Part shown: piece after piece, positions 1-8,033 of the stretch
Layout of the letters: each line of letters opens with the position of its first letter
How positions within the stretch are numbered: the first letter of the stretch is position 1
Origin: Hyphomicrobiales bacterium
GTDB taxonomy: Bacteria; Pseudomonadota; Alphaproteobacteria; Rhizobiales; Rhizobiaceae
DNA: 64,000 nucleotides
Direction of reading: 5' to 3'
Assembly: GCA_900473205.1 (NCBI GenBank)
Contig: UCLB01000001.1
Span: 248,001-312,000 of the forward strand
Made by a program: the position numbers and the translations under genes
Notes under the pieces: model-generated
Seen by the model: only the letters and a program-made list of their open reading frames with translations
Databases searched by the model: none
Told to the model about the DNA's origin: nothing

Positions 1-393
1 AAGAACATTTTCGTTGCTGGCTTTCTCGGATCGCCCGCTATGAACTTCCTCGAAGGCACGTTGAAAGACGGCGACGTCATGGCGCTAAAGGGGGGCTCGC
101 AGGTCGAATTGTCCAAAACACCTCGAGAGAAGGTTGGGTCATCGATCATGCTTGGCATTCGACCCGAAGACATTTCCATGGGCGCGGAGCAGGGAGGGCT
201 CAAGGCAGTCGTCAAACTCATTGAACCAACAGGTTCTGAGACGCATGTCCTGGTAGAAGTCGATGGACAAGAGTTGACCTGGATCGTTCGAGACCGGGTA
301 AACCTTGAACCGGGCCAGTCCGTGAACTTGTCGTTTAAAACGAAAAACGTCCATTTCTTTGACTTGACGACGCAGCAGCGGCTTGACGTTTAG
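1..393 (+). CDS. CUT1 sugar ABC transporter ATPase, C-terminal part
   Basis: The reading frame is open from base 1, so this is only the last 130 residues of a protein starting left of the window. The visible part has no Walker motifs. It matches the regulatory tail (MOP/TOBE folds) of MalK/UgpC-type ATPases, which energise import of sugars or glycerol-phosphate compounds. The string FVAGFLGSPAMNFLEG near its start corresponds to FVAGFIGSPGMNFLEG in the complete ATPase at 52945-54021, and IRPEDI corresponds to IRPEHV. By that comparison about two thirds of the protein is missing. Its permeases and binding protein are presumably to the left. Family assignment is firm; the substrate cannot be told. 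Confidence 0.9.
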   Translation, partial: KNIFVAGFLGSPAMNFLEGTLKDGDVMALKGGSQVELSKTPREKVGSSIMLGIRPEDISMGAEQGGLKAVVKLIEPTGSETHVLVEVDGQELTWIVRDRVNLEPGQSVNLSFKTKNVHFFDLTTQQRLDV

Positions 394-987
394 ATCGGTA
401 TTGATCTTTCACGACACTTTATCAATGGTTCATCGGCGTTGAATGCTCCGGTTTCTGGGTTGCGCTAGCTGCCGCTAACGTCCAGCGCCGACTAACAGCA
501 TTGACGCCGCTGATCTACGCGACATCGCGGAGTGGTTAGCCTGCTATGGATGTTTATAACGTCCACGCGCATTACCGCGCAGCCGACACGGTCAAATATT
601 GCGTACTGGCCGCATGGCGCTTCTATCTTCATAGAACGCCAATTGCCTTTTCCATCACGTCGCGCTTCAATCATGAAGTGTTAGCGGGCGCGCAGTTTCT
701 CTACGCGGCTCCGGAATAACCACAAAATCTCATTGCAATTCGCTCGGTGTGGGAAGCGGCACCGTGCCCGCCAGCTGTTCAAATGCTTACTTGTTAGGCA
801 ATGATAGAATATTGTTCAACAGTATAGACATGATTGTCCTACTTTGGTAGCGTCTTAATTAGCAAGTCAGTTCCTGTTTTCGTGGGTCGGGTGGTGAATG
901 CGGGTCTGGTTCTAGTCTCGTGTTTTCATCCTCGGCGACGGGCACGGAATTGAATCAGACCGCGCAAGCGCCGCCGGAGACGCAGAC
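394..987. other. 594-bp intergenic stretch before the first peptide operon
   Basis: No convincing gene lies here. An open frame of 57 codons runs from ATG 546 to TAA 719 on the plus strand, but it has no ribosome binding site and I do not recognise its product. A minus-strand frame overlaps it and is equally unsupported. The right-hand part (about 780-987) is richer in A+T and carries an operator-like inverted repeat at 809-825, so it probably holds the promoter of the 988-7978 operon. I saw no clear terminator hairpin after 393. Confidence 0.6.
809..825. promoter_or_regulatory. Inverted repeat resembling a FadR-family (GntR) operator
   Basis: ATATTGTTCAACAGTAT has 8-bp arms around a single central base with one mismatch. 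Its core TTGTTCAACAG fits the FadR-subfamily pattern TNGTNNNACNA at all fixed positions except the last. It lies about 160 bp before the first gene of the peptide operon. No GntR regulator is adjacent, so the cognate regulator would be encoded elsewhere. The functional reading is an inference. Confidence 0.4.
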
Positions 988-2814
988 ATGACGAACGCAA
1001 TGGACAAACTCACGCCGCTCCTTTCGGTTGAAGGGTTGAGTGTCGAGTTTGGCGCCAGTCGCGTTGTCGATGATCTTTCCTTTTCGGTTGCTGCTGGCAA
1101 GACCGTGGCTATCGTCGGGGAGTCTGGTTCAGGAAAGTCGATCACTTCGCTTTCGACCATGCGTCTGGCGGACATGATGGGCGCGAAATTTCCGACCGGA
1201 CGGATCATGTTCGGTGAGAAGAACCTGCTTCAGGTTTCGCAGAAAGACATGCGCTCCATCAGGGGCAAAGACATCGCCATGATCTTTCAGGAGCCGATGA
1301 CCTCGCTCAATCCGGTTTTCACGGTCGGAGATCAGATTTGCGAAGTCCTGATACTTCACGAGAAAATGGGGAAGGCAGCGGCATCTGCCGAGGCGCGTCG
1401 GCTTCTCGAAATGGTGCGCTTGCCGGATGCGGCAGCACTTCTGGATCGCTATCCTCACCAATTGTCCGGTGGCATGCGCCAGCGTGTGATGATCGCCATG
1501 GCGCTCGCCTGCCGTCCCAAACTCTTGATCGCGGATGAGCCAACGACTGCGCTCGATGTTACCATTCAGGCGCAAATCCTCAACATCATGCGCGACCTGC
1601 AAAAAGACCTTGGCATGGGCATGGTCTTCATTACGCACGACATGGGCGTCGTTGCCGAAATGGCAGATGATGTCGTTGTTATGTGGAAGGGCAAGAAGGT
1701 GGAGGAAGGCCCTGTCGGCCAGATATTCGCCGATCCGCAGCATCCCTATACCCGCATGCTTCTCTCAGCCGTGCCACGGCTCGGCAGCATGACCGGTGAA
1801 GACTTTCCCAAGCGCACGCCGCTGACGGTGCTGGAAGACGGCAAGCCAAAAATCATCGGAGATGAGCGGGTCCAGGACACGGCAAGATACGATGAGAAGC
1901 CGCTTCTATCGGTTAAGGATTTGCTTGTCCGGTTCGATGTGAAGAAGAACCTGTTTGGCAAGGCGACCCACCGTCTAAGTGCCGTCCAGAACGTTAGTTT
2001 CGACATCCATCCGGGTGAGACTTTGGCACTGGTCGGTGAGTCCGGTTCAGGCAAATCGACCATCGGCCGCACGATCCAGCAGCTTCAGTCATCCATGGGC
2101 GGTGAGATCGAATTCGGAGGACGCAGCTATGCTTCCATGTCTGCGGCTGAACGGTTTCGCATGCGTCAGGAAGTGCAGTACATCTTCCAGGATCCGTTTG
2201 CCTCGCTCGACCCGCGCAAGACCGTCGGCTTTTCGATTGCCGAGCCCATCAACACGCACGGCCTGATCTCGGGCAGCAAGGCTGTTCGTCGCCGGGTGGA
2301 TGAGTTGCTGGAGCGCGTTGGCTTGAGCTCCGCCGTGGCCGAGCGCTACCCGCACGAGTTCTCGGGCGGCCAACGCCAGCGCGTTTGCATTGCGCGCGCG
2401 TTGGCATCTGATCCGAAACTGATCATTGCCGATGAGGCGCTGTCAGCGCTGGACGTGTCCATTCAGGCGCAGATCATCAACCTGTTCATGGATTTGCAGG
2501 CCGAGCGCGGTCTGGCCTATCTATTCATCAGCCACGATATGGCGGTCGTTGAAAAGATCAGCCATCGCGTTGCGGTGCTCTATCTCGGCCAGATCATGGA
2601 GCTGGGCAGCCGTCGTCAGGTCTTTGAGACGCCGATGCATGATTATACGCGCCGCCTGCTGTCCGCAGTCCCGGTCGCTGATCCCGCCGCCATCAGGCAT
2701 ACGGCAATGATAGAGGGTGAAATTCCAAATCCCGTTCGTCGCGTTGGCGATGAGCCTGCCATTCTCGCTCACGAGGAAATCAATCCAGGCCACTTCGTCG
2801 CAAGAAGCGCCTGA
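988..2814 (+). CDS. Peptide ABC importer, fused double ATPase
   Basis: This 608-residue protein carries two complete ABC ATPase domains in tandem (about 10-265 and 305-570), like GsiA or YejF, and replaces the usual separate DppD and DppF subunits. Each half has a Walker A (GESGSGKS), a signature (LSGGMRQR in the first, FSGGQRQR in the second) and a Walker B ([11 protein letters not shown] and [11 protein letters not shown]). An oligopeptide-type C-terminal extension follows each half, with [13 protein letters not shown] at the end of the first. It energises import of peptides or similar solutes through the two permeases encoded at 4449-6226. ATG 988 has a distant GGAG; ATG 1000 is an alternative start. 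It is the first gene of a five-gene operon that ends with a peptidase. Confidence 0.93.
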   Translation: MTNAMDKLTPLLSVEGLSVEFGASRVVDDLSFSVAAGKTVAIVGESGSGKSITSLSTMRLADMMGAKFPTGRIMFGEKNLLQVSQKDMRSIRGKDIAMIFQEPMTSLNPVFTVGDQICEVLILHEKMGKAAASAEARRLLEMVRLPDAAALLDRYPHQLSGGMRQRVMIAMALACRPKLLIADEPTTALDVTIQAQILNIMRDLQKDLGMGMVFITHDMGVVAEMADDVVVMWKGKKVEEGPVGQIFADPQHPYTRMLLSAVPRLGSMTGEDFPKRTPLTVLEDGKPKIIGDERVQDTARYDEKPLLSVKDLLVRFDVKKNLFGKATHRLSAVQNVSFDIHPGETLALVGESGSGKSTIGRTIQQLQSSMGGEIEFGGRSYASMSAAERFRMRQEVQYIFQDPFASLDPRKTVGFSIAEPINTHGLISGSKAVRRRVDELLERVGLSSAVAERYPHEFSGGQRQRVCIARALASDPKLIIADEALSALDVSIQAQIINLFMDLQAERGLAYLFISHDMAVVEKISHRVAVLYLGQIMELGSRRQVFETPMHDYTRRLLSAVPVADPAAIRHTAMIEGEIPNPVRRVGDEPAILAHEEINPGHFVARSA

Positions 2815-2855
2815 AAAACCGCGAAAAATCGCATCTATCTGAGAGGAACAGATCA

Positions 2856-4388
2856 ATGAACAGAACAAGTAGGGGACTGACGGCCTTTGTGGCGCTTGCC
2901 CTTTCAAGCGTTGCATTCACTGCCGCACCGGCACTCGCAGCCGGAAAAATGACGATTTCCACCCCGCAGGATCCGGGCAGCTGGGACCCTATCGACACGT
3001 TTCTGGTCCAATGGGCTGCCGTTGCAACGAACATTTTCGATGGCCTCACCTATCGCGGCCCTGACCTGAAACTCGTGCCGGGTCTTGCTGAATCCTGGGA
3101 AGAACTGGACGAAGGCAAGCGCATTCGCTTCAAGCTTCGCCAGAACGTCAAGTTCCACAATGGCGAGCCATTCAACGCCGAAGCCGTCAAGTTCACCTTT
3201 GATCGTCTGCTGGGCGAACAGGGTGCGAAGGGGCCGCAGCGTTCCAACTATACCGCCATCGAAAGCGTCGAGATCATCGACGAAAACACTGTGGACATGA
3301 AGCTGAAAGCCCCCGATCCGGTTCTGCTGACGAAGCTTGCCGGATACGGCGCGATGATCGTGCCGCCGAAATACATTCAGGAAAAGGGTGAGGACAACTT
3401 CAACACCAATCCGGTCGGTACGGGTGCGTTTAAATTCGCGTCCTATGCGCCGAAGGTGAACATCAAGCTCGAAGCCAACCCGGATTATTGGGGCGGCGCA
3501 CCGAAGCTTTCTGAGCTCGACTACCGCTTCATCTCCGAACCCGCGACAGCCGTTGCCGAGCTTCAGGCCGGCCGCGTCGATCTCGTCATTCCACCGACCA
3601 TCCCAATTGGCATGCTGCCGGTTATCCAGGCAGATTCCAATCTGGAGATTGTCAGCGTTCCAGGTCCAACGGTCGATGCCCTGCGCTTCAACACGCGTGA
3701 CGGCATCACTGCCGACCCAAAAGTTCGCAAGGCGATCATCATGGCTGTAGATCGCGCCACCATCGTTAAGTCGATCCTGGCCGGACAGGGCTCCGAGATC
3801 GCAAGCTTCCAGGGTGCACTGTCCTTCGGGTACGATCCCGAACTGAAGCCACTGCCTTACGATCCTGAAGGTGCGAAGAAGCTTTTGGCAGAGGCTGGTG
3901 TCAAGCCGGGTGCGACGGTTCAGATCGATATTCGCGGCAATGACGCGACGATGAACGAGGTCACGCAGGTCATCGCCAGCTACCTCCAGATGGTCGGCAT
4001 CACCGCGACCATCAAGCCTTACGAAACCAACGTTCTACTGAACGATATCATTCCACAGGGTAAGACCGGTGCCATGTTCCAGCAGAAGTGGGGTGGCTGG
4101 ACCTTCGATTACGATAACACCGCCTATTCCATGTACCACTCCGGTGAAAAGTGGAACCCTTACGAAAAGGACGCAGCACTGGACAAGTTGCTGGAATCCC
4201 AGCGTCCGCTGACGGATCGCGCGGAGCGTGAGCGCATCCTGAAGGAAATCGGCAAAGCGACTGCGGAAAAGGCTCTTGAGCTGCCGCTTTACAACACCAA
4301 TGCGATTTACGGCGTCAGCAAAAAGGTCAAGGGCTTCGTCGCCCCACCGGACAATCGCTTGAAACTGACCGACGTCACCGTCGAGTAA
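2856..4388 (+). CDS. Peptide ABC importer, periplasmic binding protein (SBP family 5)
   Basis: A 510-residue family 5 solute-binding protein (DppA/GsiB/OppA type). A Sec signal peptide runs from the start to about residue 30, with cleavage near APALAAG. The mature part opens with the usual strand and WDP motif and contains KFHNGEPFNAEAVKFTFDR, a typical early family 5 region. GAGGAA lies 9 bases before ATG 2856. The gene sits between its double ATPase and its two permeases. The ligand is unknown; the M14 peptidase at the operon end argues for a peptide or N-blocked amino acid, which is an inference. A strong stem-loop follows the stop. Confidence 0.93.
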   Translation: MNRTSRGLTAFVALALSSVAFTAAPALAAGKMTISTPQDPGSWDPIDTFLVQWAAVATNIFDGLTYRGPDLKLVPGLAESWEELDEGKRIRFKLRQNVKFHNGEPFNAEAVKFTFDRLLGEQGAKGPQRSNYTAIESVEIIDENTVDMKLKAPDPVLLTKLAGYGAMIVPPKYIQEKGEDNFNTNPVGTGAFKFASYAPKVNIKLEANPDYWGGAPKLSELDYRFISEPATAVAELQAGRVDLVIPPTIPIGMLPVIQADSNLEIVSVPGPTVDALRFNTRDGITADPKVRKAIIMAVDRATIVKSILAGQGSEIASFQGALSFGYDPELKPLPYDPEGAKKLLAEAGVKPGATVQIDIRGNDATMNEVTQVIASYLQMVGITATIKPYETNVLLNDIIPQGKTGAMFQQKWGGWTFDYDNTAYSMYHSGEKWNPYEKDAALDKLLESQRPLTDRAERERILKEIGKATAEKALELPLYNTNAIYGVSKKVKGFVAPPDNRLKLTDVTVE

Positions 4389-4397
4389 TCATTGTTT

Positions 4398-4422
4398 GAC
4401 GCCGCTCTCACCGGGCGGCGTC
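4398..4422 (+). repeat. Stem-loop after the binding-protein gene
   Basis: GACGCCGC at 4398-4405 pairs perfectly with GCGGCGTC at 4415-4422 across a 9-base loop. It lies 9 bases after the stop of the binding-protein gene and just before the permease. There is no T run, so an mRNA 3'-end stabiliser or partial attenuator is more likely than a full terminator. Confidence 0.7.
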
Positions 4423-4448
4423 ACCATCCCCTTTGCAAGGAAAAGAAC

Positions 4449-5372
4449 GTGGCCGGTTTCCTCATCAAGCGATTGTTGCAGGCGTTTTTCGTCGTCATCG
4501 CCATCACGCTGCTCGTCTCATTCGCCATCCGCCTGACCGGCGACCCTGCCGTTACCATGTTTCAGGGCGGTGGCAGCATGACGGAAGAAGATTTGATGCG
4601 CATTCGTGTAGCGCTTGGCACGGATCAACCGTTCTTCGTGCAATACATGAACTTCTTAAAGGGCCTTGTCACGTTAGACTTGGGCAAAAGCTTCGTCGGA
4701 GGCACACCCGTCTCGCGGCTGATTGGTGATGCGCTGCCTGCAACATTGATGCTGGCTTTTATCTCAATGGTTGTTTCGATTGCCTTGTCTATCCCGCTCG
4801 GCATCAAGGCTGCGACGTCTAAAGGCAAGGGCGTCGATCAGGCGATCCGTATTTTCTCGCTGCTCGGCCTGTCCTTCCCGAATTTCTGGCTCGCGTTGAT
4901 GCTCGTCCTGCTGTTTTCAATCACGCTTGGTTGGCTGCCGCCTAGTGGTATGGGTGGCGCTGTCAGCTACATCATGCCCGCATTGACCATGGGCGTCATC
5001 CTCACTGCCACCAATGTGCGTCTCGTCCGCACGGCGATGCTGGATACGCTGCAATCGCAATACATCATGGTTGCCCGCGCCAAAGGCTTGAGTGAAAGCA
5101 AGGTGCTTTACAAACACGCACTGCGCAACTGTGCCATTCCGCTCATCACCTATTTCGGACTACAGTTTGGTGGTTTGCTGGGCGGCATCGTGGTTATCGA
5201 GCGGGTGTTCAACTGGCCGGGTATGGGCTCGCTGGCCTTCGACGCGGTTGGCGCGCGCGATTATCCCGTGTTGCAGGCCGTCATTACCGTGTTGTCGCTG
5301 ATGATCGTCGGCATCAATCTTCTGGTCGATATCGCCTATGGGCTGGTCGATCCCCGTATCCGCACGGAGTAA
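4449..5372 (+). CDS. Peptide ABC importer, permease 1 (DppB/GsiC type)
   Basis: A 307-residue inner-membrane permease of the DppB family, starting with the typical FLIKRLLQAFFVVIAITLLV first helix. The cytoplasmic EAA loop that contacts the ATPase is visible as ARAKGLSESKVLYKHALRN. The frame is open from TTG 4392, but I choose GTG 4449: it is preceded by AAGGAA, and the 19 residues before it are hydrophilic and encoded by the stem-loop region. It ends 5 bases before the next permease, so the two are co-transcribed and probably coupled in translation. Confidence 0.92.
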   Translation: MAGFLIKRLLQAFFVVIAITLLVSFAIRLTGDPAVTMFQGGGSMTEEDLMRIRVALGTDQPFFVQYMNFLKGLVTLDLGKSFVGGTPVSRLIGDALPATLMLAFISMVVSIALSIPLGIKAATSKGKGVDQAIRIFSLLGLSFPNFWLALMLVLLFSITLGWLPPSGMGGAVSYIMPALTMGVILTATNVRLVRTAMLDTLQSQYIMVARAKGLSESKVLYKHALRNCAIPLITYFGLQFGGLLGGIVVIERVFNWPGMGSLAFDAVGARDYPVLQAVITVLSLMIVGINLLVDIAYGLVDPRIRTE

Positions 5373-5377
5373 CCGAC

Positions 5378-6226
5378 ATGGCCACCAAAACCTCCCGCCC
5401 TTCGCGGTTCTACAGCCTTGAATTCGTGCTGGGCGCGACCTTGACCGTCGTCATCTGCGCTGCCGTGCTTCTGTCGGACGTGCTGTTTCCCGGTGGTGCC
5501 GATAAGATCGATCTGATGGCGCGGTTGGCAAAACCGTTTGCCACAGCGGCGCACCCATTCGGTACTGATCCATTGGGGCGTGACGTTCTGGCGCGTGTAG
5601 TCGCGGGCGGCAAGATTTCGCTGCTGGTGGGCTTTACGTCCGTCATCGGTGCCGTTGTTTTTGGCGTGCTGATGGGCCTGATTGCAGGCTACTATCGCGG
5701 CTTCTGGGACATGGTCGTCATGCGCTTTGCCGATATCCAGCTCGCCATGCCCTTCATCCTCCTTGCCATCACATTCATCGCCATCGTCGGCGGCAGCCTG
5801 ACCAACACCATCATTTTGCTGATCGTGTCGCAGTGGGTGCAATATGCCCGCCTTGTGCGCGGCTCGGTTCTGACGTTGCGTGAGCGGGAATTCATCCTGT
5901 CTGCACGCGCCATCGGCGTTAAAGACTGGCGCATCATCTTTCAACATCTGCTGCCAAACCTCGTTGGCCCGGTCATCGTTTTGATGACGCTGAACGTCGC
6001 CAACAACATCCTTCTGGAAAGTAGCCTCACATTCCTTGGTATGGGCGTTGACCCAACCATCCCCAGCTGGGGCGGCATGCTGGCGGATGGCCGCACCTAT
6101 CTGCAGATCGCGTGGTGGGTCAGCGTCTTCCCAGGCCTAGCCATTCTGCTCACCGTGCTTGGCCTCAATCTTCTGGGTGACTGGCTGCGCGATAGCCTCG
6201 ACCCGACCGGCAGAACCTCAAGGTAA
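5378..6226 (+). CDS. Peptide ABC importer, permease 2 (DppC/GsiD type)
   Basis: A 282-residue permease of the DppC family. It has an N-terminal helix, then the periplasmic HPFGTDPLGRDVLARVV motif that marks DppC-type subunits, and an EAA loop (SARAIGVKDWRIIFQHLLPN). It pairs with the DppB-type subunit just upstream. The C-terminus (LLGDWLRDSLDP) is the family standard, so the protein is complete. Only 6 bases separate its stop from the peptidase gene, which ties the enzyme to the transporter. Confidence 0.93.
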   Translation: MATKTSRPSRFYSLEFVLGATLTVVICAAVLLSDVLFPGGADKIDLMARLAKPFATAAHPFGTDPLGRDVLARVVAGGKISLLVGFTSVIGAVVFGVLMGLIAGYYRGFWDMVVMRFADIQLAMPFILLAITFIAIVGGSLTNTIILLIVSQWVQYARLVRGSVLTLREREFILSARAIGVKDWRIIFQHLLPNLVGPVIVLMTLNVANNILLESSLTFLGMGVDPTIPSWGGMLADGRTYLQIAWWVSVFPGLAILLTVLGLNLLGDWLRDSLDPTGRTSR

Positions 6227-6232
6227 AATGCA

Positions 6233-7978
6233 ATGACAGAGATTTTCAGCCAGACGTTTGAGCGCACACTTGATGCTTTGGTCAGGCAGGCGGTCCACGG
6301 TCAGCCCCTGGAAGCCTGGACCTTCGATGATGTAAAAAGCAGGCGAGATGCCGAGCGGCGTCTTGCCAAAAAAGGCATCACGGCCCGTATCCGTAGCGCC
6401 TACAAGCCTTTACTTCACAGTTTTCTGGAAGAAATCGATCTAACAGGCGTAGAGAGTATCCAGATCGCATATCCCGTCCACTCAGCAGCCCCGGCAAATC
6501 GTTTCCGGCTCGAGGCCTATCCACTGGCTGCTCTTGTCGGGAACGCCAAAATCGACTTCGTGCCGCGCGAAGACGGCGAATTTTTCTATAACGTGGTCCT
6601 GACGCGCGAAACAGGCAAGGAAACGCTGAAGGTGCTGGCGCCCAATCGCGTTCATGTCGATGTCGTCGGAGAAATCAATGTCTCGCCAACCGGCTGGCTG
6701 TGCAAAGGCGGAGATGAGGTCGGTGAGCGGTCGGAAACGGACTATGAGCGTCTGTTCGAGAGCGCGATCAACGCGGTAGCAAAGTATGATTGGGGAAGTG
6801 ATGAGCCCTATTTCGAAGAACTCAATATCCGCGTCCGTTACCCATCCGAAGATCTACCTCTTGCCATCGGCGACGAAGTGGTCAGCCTGCGAGAAGCCCT
6901 GCATGAGGATTTCTACTTCTCGCTTCTCGAATTCTTCCAGAAAAAATCCGGTCGCCCGCTGGGTGATCGCGGCCTGAAACCGGGCCAGATCGTCCCTGAG
7001 GTTATCAAAAGCGGTGCGGAAGTTTCCGTGCGGGTCGAAACCCGGACATTGGGCACTGCGTTTTTAAAGAGCGCGGAACAGGCAATCGAAACTGCCGAAG
7101 CGCCGCTCTCCACAGATCAGATCGCAAATCTGCTAACAGAGATAGGTGGCGAAGAGTTCACTGCTCGCGCCAGATCAGGCCGGCAGGTCAAGGCACGCTA
7201 TGTCAGCGGAAACGATGCTGCCGTTATGATCAGCGGCGGGCAGCACCCGAACGAAACGACAGGCATTGTCGGCGCTCTGCGTGCGTCGCGGGAACTGAAA
7301 ACAAAAGCCGGTGCCCATTTCACGATTTCGCCGCTTGAGAACCCGGATGGCTACGCTATCCACCAACGACTTCGCGTCGATAATCCGCGCCATATGCATC
7401 ACGCCGCGCGTTACACGGCATTGGGTGATGACCTCGAATATAGAACACTCGAAAATTCAGGTGCCCATCTCAACGAAAAGGAAATCCGCTTCAAAGCGCA
7501 GGACTTGAGCGGCGCCACGCTGCACGTGAATCTGCACGGCTACCCGTCGCACGAATGGACCCGTCCTCTTTCGGGTTACGTCCCGCGTAATTTCGCGATG
7601 TGGACCTTGCCAAAGGGCTTCTTCCTTGTGGTGCGCCACCACGCCGGTTGGACCGAGCAGGCCGACGCGTTGCTGGATAAAGTCACCCGCCATCTCGGCA
7701 CCATCCCGGGCCTGCTCGACTATAATGACCGCCAGATAGCGCTTTATGAAATCCACGCGGGCGAAACCGGCTTCCGCATCATCAACGGTTTTCCGTGTCT
7801 GTCGTCGATAGATGATCGACACGCGGTGCCGATGACGCTGATCACGGAATATCCAGACGAAACGATCTACGGCGACGACTTCATCGCTGGCCATACCGCG
7901 CAGATGCAGACGGTGATGTCCGCGTATGAGGCGTGGCAGGAGATCATGACAGTCTCTCGGGAGCTATCAGGCGTTTAG
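6233..7978 (+). CDS. M14-family zinc carboxypeptidase-like protein
   Basis: A 581-residue protein with a C-terminal peptidase M14 domain from about residue 315 and an N-terminal region of some 300 residues that I do not recognise. The zinc site is visible as His338-x-x-Glu341 in SGGQHPNETTG and a later His435 in VNLHGYPSHEW. ITEYPDE near the C-terminus may carry the catalytic glutamate. There is no signal peptide, so it should act in the cytoplasm, consistent with trimming or deblocking peptides brought in by the importer encoded upstream. M14 members also include deacylases and amidoligase-associated peptidases, so carboxypeptidase activity itself is not assured. ATG 6233 starts 6 bases after the permease stop. 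Confidence 0.82.
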   Translation: MTEIFSQTFERTLDALVRQAVHGQPLEAWTFDDVKSRRDAERRLAKKGITARIRSAYKPLLHSFLEEIDLTGVESIQIAYPVHSAAPANRFRLEAYPLAALVGNAKIDFVPREDGEFFYNVVLTRETGKETLKVLAPNRVHVDVVGEINVSPTGWLCKGGDEVGERSETDYERLFESAINAVAKYDWGSDEPYFEELNIRVRYPSEDLPLAIGDEVVSLREALHEDFYFSLLEFFQKKSGRPLGDRGLKPGQIVPEVIKSGAEVSVRVETRTLGTAFLKSAEQAIETAEAPLSTDQIANLLTEIGGEEFTARARSGRQVKARYVSGNDAAVMISGGQHPNETTGIVGALRASRELKTKAGAHFTISPLENPDGYAIHQRLRVDNPRHMHHAARYTALGDDLEYRTLENSGAHLNEKEIRFKAQDLSGATLHVNLHGYPSHEWTRPLSGYVPRNFAMWTLPKGFFLVVRHHAGWTEQADALLDKVTRHLGTIPGLLDYNDRQIALYEIHAGETGFRIINGFPCLSSIDDRHAVPMTLITEYPDETIYGDDFIAGHTAQMQTVMSAYEAWQEIMTVSRELSGV

Positions 7979-7981
7979 ACC

Positions 7982-8007
7982 TATCGAAGTCTACCTCGAC
8001 TTCGATA
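7982..8007. terminator. Stem-loop between convergent genes
   Basis: TATCGAAGTC at 7982-7991 and GACTTCGATA at 7998-8007 form a perfect 10-bp stem with a 6-base loop. It sits between the convergent peptidase and AI-2E-family genes and could serve both strands. No strong T run follows, so intrinsic termination is plausible but not certain. Confidence 0.65.
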
Positions 8008-8033
8008 CGGTTTGTCTGGTGAAACAGGCGAGA

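Noticed and set aside
546-719. Short plus-strand frame of 57 codons
   Set aside because: No ribosome binding site, no recognisable family and an overlapping antisense frame of similar length. It is mentioned under the intergenic entry only.
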